Source: CAWDMC01 sp963803295
GTDB lineage: Bacteria; Acidobacteriota; Terriglobia; UBA7540
Length of the DNA stretch: 64,000 nt
Reading direction: 5' to 3'
NCBI GenBank assembly: GCA_963803295.1
Contig: CAWDMC010000010.1
Location: 572,060 to 636,059 of the forward strand
Shown in pieces: positions 8,294 through 16,956 of the stretch. A program made the position numbers and the translations under genes. The first letter of the stretch is position 1. Each line of letters begins with the position of its first letter. The notes under the pieces are model-generated. The model did no database searches. It was not told where the DNA came from and saw only the letters and a program-made list of their open reading frames with translations.

Positions 8294-9189
8294 AGTAGTG
8301 GTCAGTCTGAAAATTTCTCACGTTTTTTGTACGGACCACGCTTTCGGGCAACCGGCTTCGGCAGAAGCGCCATGACATCGGCCATACTCCACAGCTTAGA
8401 AGTAACACCAGCCTCCTGCGCTGGGGTGCATCGCAACGTCTGGTGAATCCGAACAAAGTTGTAGTACATGAAGTAAATCGCGACGGTTGCGAGGTGATTC
8501 GCCAGTTTCTTGCTGAACCCGTTTGTGAGCCGGGTAAATCTGCGCATCGACATCCTCATGCTGAGGTTCTGGCGCTCCGCGTATGACGTGCTGATGTGCT
8601 TTGGGTCGGGGTTGCCCATAATCGCCTTACGTTCGCATGAGACGCACACGGCGGGCCTGTACCGCGTCTCTTCTTGGCTCGACTCGTAAAGCTTGTTGAG
8701 CATCGCATAGTCGATGTCCGCTCCGAACGCATCTTCGACCGCCGACAAGTACATCTTCAGGCCGTCTGTGGTGAGTTGTGCCCGGCTCGCTAGCCGTCCA
8801 GCAAGATCACTGATGAACAGATGCGCCGTAGCCGCGTTCCGAGCGCCAACCATGAAGGTGGGAACCAGCTTCGTATCCGCATCAATCGCCGTCCACGTCC
8901 ACACGTCACCAAACCCAAGCTGACCCTTCTTGTCGGCAGGGACGTTCTTTTCCTTCGCGTAGCAGAAAGCCCAAATCTCATCGCACTGAAGCCGCTGGCA
9001 ACGGAGATTGCGGAACACCCGATCCTGATACTCGATGCAGGCATCGCCAAGTTCGATCAGCAGTTTAACGATAGTGTTCTTGGAAAAACCCGTCATCCGC
9101 GAGTTGCCCGGATGGAGTTGCCCTCGCAGATCGAGGTCACGATTTGCACTCGCTCGGAATCGCTCAGCATTTTCATACTGACCATTATG
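8294..9189 (-). mobile_element. IS1-type insertion sequence
   Basis: The element of about 0.9 kb is bounded by 20-base imperfect inverted repeats (8294-8313 and 9170-9189, 16 of 20 matching, core TGGTCAGTxTGAAAA). It carries one transposase gene whose stop codon lies in the left repeat and whose start lies in the right repeat. I could not see a clear target-site duplication. It separates two toxin-antitoxin-type loci. Confidence 0.75.
8302..9176 (-). pseudogene. IS1-family transposase, frameshifted near N-terminus
   Basis: This is a DDE transposase of the IS1-like type. Recognisable parts are LQCDEIWAFCYAKEKN (first Asp), DVWTWTAIDADTKLVPTFMV (second Asp region) and the C-terminal YYNFVRIHQTLRCTPAQEAG. 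The natural N-terminus MKMLSDSERVQIV starting at 9176 runs in another frame up to about 9100, then continues as RMTGFSKNTIVKLL after loss of one base in a CGC-CGG context. The rest is uninterrupted to the stop. The helix-turn-helix region is therefore split and the copy is probably inactive, unless the base loss is a sequencing error or programmed frameshift. Confidence 0.75.
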
Positions 9190-9231
9190 CTTGCCTAAAA
9201 GTCGATTGTCAAGAACTTTGTCAGGTTGTGG

Positions 9232-9260
9232 TTGACATGGCGACTTTTTGGGATTATAAG
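9232..9260 (+). promoter_or_regulatory. Near-consensus promoter of higA-immA fusion
   Basis: TTGACA (9232-9237) and TATAAG (9255-9260) are separated by exactly 17 bases. The GTG codon at 9267 begins 6 bases after the -10 box, where transcription would start, so the message would be leaderless or nearly so. The box lies 43 bases inside the flank of the IS element. Confidence 0.7.
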
Positions 9261-9266
9261 AGAATT

Positions 9267-10403
9267 GTGAACCAGGGAACCCTGTTTGAGCCACGACCGC
9301 CGCATCCCGGTAAGATACTGCGTCAACTTATGGAGGAACGCGGTTGGACTCAGGACGACCTAGCAGCGATCATCGGCAAGTCCCGCCAGTCAATCAGCGA
9401 AATCGTCTCCGGAAAGAATGGGATCACGCTCGATATGGCGATGATGCTCGCGGCTGCTTTCGAGAACAGTGCCCAAGAATGGCTGAAGTGGGATCAACTG
9501 TACCGGCTTTCAATGGCCGAACGTGACGTTACGGAGGTCCAGAAACGGGCTCAACTGTACAAGACGGCACCTATTCGAGACATGATAAAGCGCGGATGGA
9601 TAAGGCCGAGTATTGATGCAGCGGAGCTTCATGCCGAGCTTGAGGCATTCTTCGGAGCCGAATCCCTGGAAGACGGTCTTGGTTTTCCGGTTGCCACGAA
9701 GCGTACCGTGAAGCTCCCGTATTTGAATTCCGCTGAGATCGCGTGGTGCTTCAGGGCAAAGCAGTTGGCTAGGAGTCTCTTGTGCTACCCGTATGCGCCT
9801 GCCCGCCTGATCAAGGCGCAGGGGAAGCTGAAGCGGCTTGCGGCCCATCCCAAGGAAGCGCGGAACGTCTCTCAGGTCTTAGCCGACTGCGGCATCCGCT
9901 TCGTTGTGATTGAACCACTCCCAGATGTGAAGATCGATGGAGCAGCTTTTTGGGACGAAATCGGGCCTATAATCGCCGTCTCAATACGACACGACAGGAT
10001 TGATGGGTTCTGGTTCACTGTAATGCACGAATTTTCTCACATCAAGCATGGCGACACTCTGTCCGTCGATACTGGACTCATAGATGGCACTAAGGGAGTT
10101 AACATTACGCTTGTCGAAGACCAATCGGAGCGTAGGGCCAATGAAGAGGCAGCAGCGGCTCTTGTGACTCCTGGAGAACTGGACTCATTTATTCGGCGCG
10201 TCGGACCTCTCTATCCAAGGGAGAGAATAATTCAGTTTGCAAATCGGATTCAGATTCATCCCGGCATAATCGTGGGTCAACTCCAGCACAGGAAAGAGTT
10301 GGGATACATGGCTTTGCGGGATCTGCTGGTTAAGATTCGGGAGAGCGTAGTGTTAACAGCTCTAACGGACGGTTGGGGTCAATCCATATCCCCCAGCGCA
10401 TGA
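9267..10403 (+). CDS. HigA-type regulator fused to ImmA/IrrE peptidase
   Basis: This is a two-domain protein of 378 residues. Residues 10-80 are an XRE/HigA helix-turn-helix (HPGKILRQLMEERGWTQDDL, then SRQSISEIVSGKNGI). The C-terminal half is an ImmA/IrrE-type zinc peptidase with MHEFSHIKHGD near residue 254, giving HExxH, and a downstream ERRANEEAAAAL helix. Such proteins cleave or sense a repressor in mobile-element and stress circuits. I place the start at GTG 9267 because the promoter boxes overlap any earlier start. The next gene follows after 13 bases with a good AAGGAG site, so both form an operon. No HigB-type toxin gene adjoins. Confidence 0.85.
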   Translation: MNQGTLFEPRPPHPGKILRQLMEERGWTQDDLAAIIGKSRQSISEIVSGKNGITLDMAMMLAAAFENSAQEWLKWDQLYRLSMAERDVTEVQKRAQLYKTAPIRDMIKRGWIRPSIDAAELHAELEAFFGAESLEDGLGFPVATKRTVKLPYLNSAEIAWCFRAKQLARSLLCYPYAPARLIKAQGKLKRLAAHPKEARNVSQVLADCGIRFVVIEPLPDVKIDGAAFWDEIGPIIAVSIRHDRIDGFWFTVMHEFSHIKHGDTLSVDTGLIDGTKGVNITLVEDQSERRANEEAAAALVTPGELDSFIRRVGPLYPRERIIQFANRIQIHPGIIVGQLQHRKELGYMALRDLLVKIRESVVLTALTDGWGQSISPSA

Positions 10404-10416
10404 GAAGGAGAAGTTC

Positions 10417-10959
10417 ATGATCACAGCTCTAGGTCCACGCGCAGAGAGAGCCAGCAGAAAGATGGTTTTCCTGCTTGATCGTTACAGCGCCACATTTCCG
10501 GACGAGGTGCTTCCGCTCGATCCGGCCAGAGTAGCAGAATGGGCGTACACAACAGGCCTCTGGAAACCCAAAGAGACTCCGCCCGAAGAGGTTCTGCGCC
10601 GCAAGCTGTGCAGGGCTTTGCGACATAGGTACATGGAAGACCCCCAAGGCAGAGAGGTTCGGGCTAATTTCGCCGCGATAGAAGAGGTTGAGACGCCGGA
10701 AGGCCTAAAACGGGTATCCCGCTTTTACCCGATCTTCAAAGCCCCGCCAGAGGTTGTGAGGCAGGCTCTCGCACTTGATCGGCGTCAGGCCCTGGCGACG
10801 GCAATGCAGATGAAGTTAGATTTTGACTCATACAATGACAACAACGAGTTTGGCATGACGCTGGAACCTCTCGATCTGAATTTGAATAGAGACCTAGAAG
10901 AGATGGGGTTGCCCAGCGATTATCGTCCAGAACTGCCGCCAGAAGAAGAGGAAGATTAG
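10417..10959 (+). CDS. Unknown protein downstream of HigA-ImmA
   Basis: This soluble 180-residue protein is not one I recognise. The N-terminal third is helical and basic (PRAERASRKMVFLLDRYS). A middle LRRKLCRALRHRYMEDPQGRE segment could bind nucleic acid, and the C-terminus is very acidic (ELPPEEEED). It has a strong AAGGAG site overlapping the end of the upstream gene, so it is co-translated with the HigA-ImmA fusion. The likely roles are a target, sensor or toxin for that peptidase-regulator, but this is inferred from position alone. Confidence 0.65.
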   Translation: MITALGPRAERASRKMVFLLDRYSATFPDEVLPLDPARVAEWAYTTGLWKPKETPPEEVLRRKLCRALRHRYMEDPQGREVRANFAAIEEVETPEGLKRVSRFYPIFKAPPEVVRQALALDRRQALATAMQMKLDFDSYNDNNEFGMTLEPLDLNLNRDLEEMGLPSDYRPELPPEEEED

Positions 10960-11201
10960 CCGTTCCATCTCTTCCGGGCGGCCATCTTTGCAATTTGCTT
11001 TCGTCTTGTCGGCGAGAGCTTTTTCGCTCTCGCCTTTCCACCCTTTTGCCCGCCGAGCCTGCCGAGCGCAACCGCGTGGGGATTCTTGCCCTCGTCTGGA
11101 TTCTCCAAAGGCGTACAGTCCAGATGCTCACCGATGGCCTGTTCCACAACGCGCCGAGCGATCGTAGTGAAGTCGTGTTCTTTGCTTGACCGTGTAGGCA
11201 T
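10956..11201 (-). CDS. Small KGG-motif basic protein
   Basis: This is an 81-residue basic protein. The middle reads ALGRLGGQKGGKARAKKLSP, a lysine/glycine pattern shared with a widespread family of small histone-H1-like or stress (KGG) proteins, followed by RRKQIAKMAARKRW. It probably binds nucleic acid, though no function is established. I use the inner ATG at 11201 (MPTRSSKEHDF), just downstream of a GTAC-GATT-GTAC palindrome and a possible TACAAT -10 box. It converges on the unknown gene to its left with a 4-base overlap of stops. Confidence 0.65.
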   Translation of the reverse strand: MPTRSSKEHDFTTIARRVVEQAIGEHLDCTPLENPDEGKNPHAVALGRLGGQKGGKARAKKLSPTRRKQIAKMAARKRWNG

Positions 11202-11269
11202 GGTACGATTGTACGCCACATGGCATTCGAATTGGAACCGGAAATTTAACAAAGTTGGGGAGAACCATC

Positions 11270-11734
11270 ATGACACCAGATCACTTGATTGCATCTATCC
11301 AAATCGCAGTCGCGGCGATTTTCCCCCTAGGCGGCGCATTTCTAGCGGTTAGGCTTTCGCTTAGACGATTTCGGTCAGAAAGATGGTGGGAAATTCAACA
11401 GCAGGCGTATTGTCATCTGCTTGAGAATCTTGCAATCCTCAAGCATCGTTACGAGAGAGAATTAGAGTATGGTGAGCATCCAGATTACGCCGAGGGGCCT
11501 AACGCATTGCTTATTGACCAATGTCCTGGCGCTCGCTCCGAAGTTGAGAAAAGTTCCACAATCGGAGAACTGTATATCTCACAAAAGGCGAGCGTGGCTC
11601 TAGACAGATGCGTAGAAATGCTGAACATCGATCTGGGCTGCGGCCCTGAAAGAAACAATAAAGAGTACCTGAAGGCTCTGAAAGAATGTATTGAGTGTAT
11701 CCGGAGAGAAGCAGTGTCAGCTATGAGCGTCTGA
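11270..11734 (+). CDS. Hypothetical single-pass membrane protein
   Basis: The protein has 154 residues. Residues 4-28 form one hydrophobic segment (IQIAVAAIFPLGGAFLAVRL) followed by a basic patch, so the rest probably faces the cytoplasm. The remainder is helical and Cys-containing (ECIECIRREAV). The start has a GGGGAG site 7 bases upstream. No homologue comes to mind. It lies at the end of an accessory patch and is not obviously linked to a neighbour. Confidence 0.5.
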   Translation: MTPDHLIASIQIAVAAIFPLGGAFLAVRLSLRRFRSERWWEIQQQAYCHLLENLAILKHRYERELEYGEHPDYAEGPNALLIDQCPGARSEVEKSSTIGELYISQKASVALDRCVEMLNIDLGCGPERNNKEYLKALKECIECIRREAVSAMSV

Positions 11735-11859
11735 CTCAAGGCAATTCTAAATCCAACTAACTCTCTTCTGATTTCAAACTGACCCACTAGCCGGCAGCGC
11801 TCTTTCGTCATAGAAGGAAATTACGAGAGCAGGGGAATGGTAGAAAACTTCCCAGCTGC

Positions 11860-12429
11860 GGCAGTGATTAGCTGGGGTACCTCCGCGTATTTTGCGCGGC
11901 GCCAGTTCGAGCGCCAATCCCCTGGTCAGCGTTTCGATGGGCGCCTTTCGTGGAAGCGTACAGCAGGGCTCCCGCCACCGGATGCGAGCCGACGATAGAG
12001 CTGAGGTTGATGATGCTCCCGCCGCCGGCCCCGAACCGCTTGATCGCCTCCTGCACGGTGAGAATCGCCCCGAGAACGTTGATCCAGAAAGTTGATATTG
12101 TAGTGGAGGTGAAAGTTCTCTTCGGTGATTTCCGCGAAGGCGTCGAAGCGGAATACCCCGGCGTTGTTGACCAAAACATCCAGTCTTCCGAACGCAGATC
12201 ACTTCTTTGAATAACCGCGCGACATCTGCGGCCTTGGACACATCGGCCCCGACCGCGATCGCCTCGCCTCCGTTGTCAGTGATCGCCTGAGCGACGCGTT
12301 CGGCGCCTTACCGGTCGGAGGAATAGTTCACGGCCACACTTGCTCAGCGGCCAACGCCGTTGCAATCCCACTGCCTATGCCTTTGGACGCGCCCGTCACG
12401 ATTGCCACTTTGTTAGACAGTCTGCTCAT
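11860..12429 (-). pseudogene. Decayed short-chain dehydrogenase/reductase
   Basis: Pieces of one SDR gene lie in all three minus frames. The start MSRLSNKVAIVTGASKGIG (NAD-binding TGxxxGIG), then FGRLDVLVNNAGVFRFDAFA (NNAG), GGGSIINLSSIVGSHPVAG (catalytic Ser), LYASTKGA (YxxxK) and ETLTRGLALELAPRKIRG are all readable once four or more indels are bridged. After the last piece the sequence no longer matches an SDR, so the C-terminal quarter is missing. A GAGGTG site precedes the ATG. The gene is either a real relic or a badly sequenced stretch; loss of the 3' end favours a relic. Confidence 0.75.
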
Positions 12430-12649
12430 ATTCACCTCATATTCTTGATCTAACTCCGCGTACCCTCGAACGTCCATCGCCGTGAATTGCGCCTCGCGCT
12501 CTGTCCATAGTCATCGGCTGTTTCTTTAAGGTCCACCGTTGCGGCTCTCGCGGAGGGCAGGTCGCGCCGCTTCCGAAGCGTGCCAAAAGAACAAGACCCC
12601 GCTGAGCAGGGCCCTTGGGATCACTTTGAAGCTGGTGTCAAATCGCGCG

Positions 12650-13660
12650 TTACCGGCCGCGACCGCCATGAAAACCACCCATTCCGCCGCGGAATCCGCC
12701 CCTCCCCATGCGCGGTCCCATCATGCGTGGGGCTGGAGCCATGCGCGGAGCCGGAGCCATCATCCGTGGAGCTGGCGCTGGACGCAACCACCGTCCGGAC
12801 GGAGCAACGCCGCGCGCTATTCTCGGCGGAGCGTTCCTGGTTCCCACCACTCCAGGATAACGGTGGTAGTAGTAGGGCGCCTGCCACACCAAGTCCGGTG
12901 AGTAGAATCCCCAACCGAAGGGGCTATACCACATTCCGCCTCCCGGCACCCAGGAGTACATGCTCCAGAACGGATCCCAGTACCAGCCAGGTCCATACCA
13001 TCCGCCGTTCACCAGGATGGTGTTGGCCGCGCCCACGTTGGCCTCAGACTCATACTCGCCCCTGAGCTTGCTCCAACGATACAGAGGGTCGGATTCGATC
13101 GCGTTCTCATCGAACTTCTGCGCCTTCAAGGCTGCACCGGAACTGAGAGTGACTTCGTGCCCCTTCTTCACGGTCACGCGCTGGTCGCCTTCTGAAACTA
13201 CCGCTTTGCCGTCGATCACGGCGACGGAGGGCTGGGCGGCGTTGAAATCGTACAAGCCTTTCTTCTCGATGGTTGTAGTGGCGCCGCCCACCACTACGTT
13301 CAGATTGTTCTCCTTGTAAAGCTCTGCCACTTCCAGCATGGCCGAACCATTCACCAGTTGCACGCTCGTGTCCTCGAGCGTCGGCGACAGCATGCGGATT
13401 TCCCCGTTTGCTCCAACCCTCAGGAATACACCCGGGGTCAACAGGATTTCCGCATTGCCGGACTGGGTGTCCAGCATCTGATTGGTTTCAAGCCGCTTCG
13501 TGCCCACCGACCCCGGCGACAGGTTCTCACCCTGAAGCGAAACTTGACCTTCGACGTAATTGAGCGTTCCGGGAACGGGCATCGTCGCCGTCGCCTCAGC
13601 CAGCGCAACCGCAGCTAGCGCAACCAGTACCGCCTGCCAGCTCCTTTTCCATGTTCCCAT
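12650..13660 (-). CDS. FecR-domain surface protein with low-complexity tail
   Basis: This is an exported protein of 336 residues. A signal sequence (WQAVLVALAAVALAEATA) is followed by a FecR-like beta-rich domain (VEGQVSLQGENLSPGSVGTK up to VVGGATTTIEKKGLYDF). Next comes a Trp/Tyr-rich stretch (GGWYGPGWYWDPFWSMYSWV). The tail is made of Pro-Ala-Arg-Met repeats ending in Gly/Arg/His repeats. The start is ATG 13660, directly after AGGAGAAAGGAT. It is not next to a sigma factor or TonB receptor, so the classical FecR iron-signalling role is not supported; a cell-envelope role is more likely. Confidence 0.75.
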   Translation of the reverse strand: MGTWKRSWQAVLVALAAVALAEATATMPVPGTLNYVEGQVSLQGENLSPGSVGTKRLETNQMLDTQSGNAEILLTPGVFLRVGANGEIRMLSPTLEDTSVQLVNGSAMLEVAELYKENNLNVVVGGATTTIEKKGLYDFNAAQPSVAVIDGKAVVSEGDQRVTVKKGHEVTLSSGAALKAQKFDENAIESDPLYRWSKLRGEYESEANVGAANTILVNGGWYGPGWYWDPFWSMYSWVPGGGMWYSPFGWGFYSPDLVWQAPYYYHRYPGVVGTRNAPPRIARGVAPSGRWLRPAPAPRMMAPAPRMAPAPRMMGPRMGRGGFRGGMGGFHGGRGR

Positions 13661-14202
13661 ATCCTTTCTCCTTACCATCTCCCGAAATATTAGATGGCCG
13701 GGCTAAGCCGACGACTCGGACATCGATTCCGAGCAAGCTCGACCGCTGAACTGCCTATCGTTTCGTTCCAAAATGACCCACGGCTTCCCAATTTGGGGCC
13801 GGGTTTCCCGCTTCTTGGCTGCAAACGTCTCCGAAGGTGGCGGTTCTCGGGAGTACTAAAGTGTCAGGCGAGTGCTCAACAGGCATTGAGCACCCCACCG
13901 AAAGTACTAAGTTCGTGGCCCCTAGGCGCGCAGCGTCGCCGCCGCTCTAGCCTACCAGAAGTCGCCCACAGTCATGGGGTTACCCTCGGCCTCGGCTTGC
14001 CAGCTGCCATTGAGCTATCCGCTTGCCCCATTTGCGAGGACCTTACCACTCGCGTCGTCTCTAACCCAATGGTACTGGTCGCGCCGAAACTGGCTTCGGG
14101 CCTGCATTAACGATGGCGAATTCGAACGGAGGTTTGTTCAGGAAACCGTCGGGCGAGTCGATGAAAATTGGGCCAAACGCGCTCATTTCGAAGGGGAACA
14201 CA
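13661..14202. other. Intergenic stretch with one hairpin
   Basis: No gene is seen in these 540 bases on either strand. The only structure found is an inverted repeat GTGCTCAA (13872-13879) and TTGAGCAC (13886-13893) with a 6-base loop, not followed by a T-run. Confidence 0.5.
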
Positions 14203-14397
14203 ATGAGAAAACAGTTCAAATTCGCAATTATTACTTTCCTCTGCATGCTGCTCTTTGCAGTAGCAGTCCAGGCGCACGGGCCCACCCCCATTCCAGAGCG
14301 CTCGCAGGCGATGGCGAAGAATTATCGGCCAATTCCGGTTTCGCAACTCCGCCTCATTTTTCTTGTCGTCACCTCAGTCAGGCCTATGATCATCTGA
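14203..14397 (+). CDS. Possible small exported peptide
   Basis: This is a 64-codon reading frame with an AAGGGGA site 6 bases before the ATG. The first 27 residues (MRKQFKFAIITFLCMLLFAV then AVQAHG) are a convincing signal peptide with an AxA cleavage site. The mature part is short and ends in a second hydrophobic run, so the frame may be truncated by an indel. Function unknown. It could equally be the remnant of a longer secreted protein. Confidence 0.4.
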   Translation: MRKQFKFAIITFLCMLLFAVAVQAHGPTPIPERSQAMAKNYRPIPVSQLRLIFLVVTSVRPMII

Positions 14398-14510
14398 GGA
14401 ACGGAGGTTGTCCCGAACGTAGTTGCTGACGAAGTGAGACGGGTCAGGCGGTTCCACATCTCAGGGATGGGCGTAATAAGTCCACGCGGGTTAAGAAGGC
14501 CTTGAGATGG

Positions 14511-16640
14511 CTATTGCGTAAGTGCAAATGCTTGGTAGGCTCCGGCCGAGGGAGCGCCCCACTTTCCACCACCCGCGGCAATGACGACGAACTGCCGCTT
14601 ATTCGCTTCGTAGGTAGTGGGAGTGGCGTTTCCGGCTGCAGGCAAGACCGTTTCCCAAAGAAGCTCGCCCGTCGTCTTGTCATAGGCTCGGAATTTCCTG
14701 TCGCGAGTCGTGGCGCCGATAAAGAGCAGCCCCCCGGCGGTGACCAGCGGACCGCCATAGTTCTCACTTCCCGTCACGCCGATACCCCTGGCGATCAGCT
14801 CCGGGTATTCGCCGAAGGGGATCTTCCACGCCATCTCGCCCGTGTCAAGGTTGATGGCGTTGAGTGTTCCCCAGGGAGGTTCAACCGCCGGATACCCCTC
14901 TGGATCGAGGAGCTTGTTGTAGCCATCGTGGGTATAGCTCAGAGGGTGGAGCAGCCACGGATCTGACGGCGGGGCGACGGCGGAGTCTTCCCGGGTGGCC
15001 AGCAGGTGGGCAAGGGCCTTAATCAGGCTCTGGCCGAGCGGGGCGAAACTCGGCATGCGGCCGCGGCCCTCCCGGATGATCTGTGCCATCTCGCCTTCAC
15101 TATACTTGTCCGCCACTCGGACCAGCGAGGGAAACTCGGGCGGACTTCCTTGCATGTCCAGGCGATGGCAATTGGCGCAGATGGTAGCATAGGTTTGCCG
15201 GGCTGTGGGCTGGCCGGTGATCTTGGGCCGCTCCACAAGCCTGAGAATCCATGCCATTTCATTCGAGTTCACGTACAGCAGACCGGTTTCGGGATCAAAG
15301 GCCGGACCTCCCCATTCGGCGCCGCCATCAAATCCGGGAAAGAGCACCGTCCCCTGCAGGCTAGGCGGCGTGAACTGGCCGTCGCTGCGGAGTTTTCCGA
15401 GCTGATCGAGAACAACGCGACGTGCTTCGGGAGTTCTGCTGGTGACAATATCGGCCGTGAGTATCTGCCTGGCGAAGGGAGCCGGTTTCAGGGGAAAGGG
15501 CTGGGTGGCAGCAGCTACCTCGCCGTTGACATCGCTTGCCGGAACCCTGCGATACTCGATGGGAAACAGCAGCTTCCCGGTCTCCCGCTCGAAGACAAAG
15601 ATGAAACCGGACTTCGTTGTTTGGGCAACCGCATCAATCAGGAGTCCATTCCTTCTTACCGTGACCAGGCAGGGAGCGGCTGGGAAATCGCGATCCCACA
15701 GGTCGTGCTTGACGCCCTGAAAATGCCAGACGCGCTCTCCCGTTTCAGCCCGTAAAGCGATCACGCAGTTGGCGAACAGATCGTCCCCAATGCGATTGGC
15801 ACCGTAGAAGTCGAAGGCGGCGGATCCTGTGGCCGCGAACACCAGGCCTCGCTTCACATCCAGGCTCATACCGGCCCAGTTGTTGGCGCCACCGCTGTAT
15901 TTCCAGGCGTCCTTAGGCCAAGTGTTGTAGCCATATTCCCCCGGATGGGGAATTGTGTGAAACGTCCAGCGGACTCTCCCGGTGCGAACGTCATAGGCGC
16001 GAATATCGCCCGGCGATGACGGCAGGTCCTCGCTGACGATGCTGCCCAGGATCAGGAGATCCCTGTAGACTACGCCGGGGCTGGTTGCCGAAACGGACTG
16101 CTCCTCGGGATCCCGGCCGAGTCCAGCTCTCAGATCCACCCGCCCTGCATCGCCGAAGCTAGCGATCGGGTCCCCTGTGTTGGCATTGATTGCATACAGA
16201 TATTGCCGGACGACGTAGAAGATCCTGCGGTCGCCGTCGCCTTCCCAGTAACTCACCCCCCGGTTGCGCATCTTGGATTCGACCTTCTCACCCCGAATTG
16301 GATGGAAGCTCCAGCGCAATTTCCCCGTGGCCGCATCGAGCGCGATCAGGCGCATCTTGGGAGTGGTGGCATAGAGGATGCCATGCTCCACAATCGGGTT
16401 ACACTGCATCTCCGACTCCGGGAACGCGTCGGCCGATTCATAAGTCCAGGCCAGGCGCAGGCTGTGCACGTTGGTGCGATTGATCTGGTGAAGAGCCGAA
16501 TAGTGCACATTGTCCGGCGTTCCGCCGGAGACCTTCCAGTCGACATACCCTGGCGGGACTGATCGCTCCTGCCCCAGCGCAAAGGTGACGACCATTAGCA
16601 TCCAGAAGCCGGCGACCTTCAAAAGAGTTTTTGGCCTCAT
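14511..16640 (-). CDS. PQQ-dependent dehydrogenase with cytochrome c domain
   Basis: This is a periplasmic quinoprotein of 709 residues. A signal peptide (residues 1-23, LLKVAGFWMLMVVTFALGQ) precedes an eight-bladed PQQ propeller with repeated W-containing motifs (LRLAWTYESAD, KLRWSFHPI, RVRWTFHTIPHPGEYG). A c-type heme site, ATICANCHRLDMQG (CxxCH), is inserted near residue 480 with a distal Met probable in GRGRMPSF. The final blade follows. The layout matches glucose/alcohol dehydrogenase-like quinohemoproteins with an internal heme domain; the substrate cannot be told. The gene stands alone with a promoter region of about 300 bases upstream. Confidence 0.9.
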   Translation of the reverse strand: MRPKTLLKVAGFWMLMVVTFALGQERSVPPGYVDWKVSGGTPDNVHYSALHQINRTNVHSLRLAWTYESADAFPESEMQCNPIVEHGILYATTPKMRLIALDAATGKLRWSFHPIRGEKVESKMRNRGVSYWEGDGDRRIFYVVRQYLYAINANTGDPIASFGDAGRVDLRAGLGRDPEEQSVSATSPGVVYRDLLILGSIVSEDLPSSPGDIRAYDVRTGRVRWTFHTIPHPGEYGYNTWPKDAWKYSGGANNWAGMSLDVKRGLVFAATGSAAFDFYGANRIGDDLFANCVIALRAETGERVWHFQGVKHDLWDRDFPAAPCLVTVRRNGLLIDAVAQTTKSGFIFVFERETGKLLFPIEYRRVPASDVNGEVAAATQPFPLKPAPFARQILTADIVTSRTPEARRVVLDQLGKLRSDGQFTPPSLQGTVLFPGFDGGAEWGGPAFDPETGLLYVNSNEMAWILRLVERPKITGQPTARQTYATICANCHRLDMQGSPPEFPSLVRVADKYSEGEMAQIIREGRGRMPSFAPLGQSLIKALAHLLATREDSAVAPPSDPWLLHPLSYTHDGYNKLLDPEGYPAVEPPWGTLNAINLDTGEMAWKIPFGEYPELIARGIGVTGSENYGGPLVTAGGLLFIGATTRDRKFRAYDKTTGELLWETVLPAAGNATPTTYEANKRQFVVIAAGGGKWGAPSAGAYQAFALTQ

Positions 16641-16956
16641 AGTGCTCCCGGCGGCGGTGAATCGGCTGCAAGCGGACCAACGAACTCAGGTTGGACGCCG
16701 ATAACAATATACCTGATCGTATGCATTTCCGACTGCTCCCGGTTATTTCGTAAGAAGAAAGTGAAAGAAGACATCCAAAGAGGTTGACGCACAGATGTTG
16801 GTAATCTGATGAGCCTGCGTAACGGAGTAGCGATGGCTTTTGTCAGGGCGCGGCTTCAGCCGTGTCTCTTAATCCGACATTTTCTTGCGAACTTTTCAAG
16901 CCCATAAAGCGTTTACTGTATTGAGCGCTATTTGCCGATGCTCACGGGAGGCAGCT
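16641..16956. other. Divergent intergenic region
   Basis: This 316-base region separates the PQQ dehydrogenase and the ADOP permease and should hold both promoters. GGCGCGGCTTCAGCCGTGTC at about 16,848 is a short inverted-repeat remnant of a type common between genes in such genomes. I cannot assign -35/-10 boxes with confidence. Confidence 0.4.

Noticed and set aside
8281..9200. Target-site duplication of the IS element
   Set aside because: Flanks CTTAGCCCGG and CTTGCCTAAA share only a few bases; no clean 8-9 base duplication.
9144..9266. Longer N-terminus for the HigA-ImmA protein
   Set aside because: It would start inside the IS right repeat and run over the -35 and -10 boxes; the HigA similarity begins at GTG 9267.
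12539..13065. Plus-strand frames opposite the FecR-like gene
   Set aside because: They are opposite the Pro/Gly/Met repeat tail, lack start signals and have no motif.
13694..14110. Plus-strand frame of 138 codons after the FecR gene
   Set aside because: No ribosome-binding site and no family likeness; peptide looks random.
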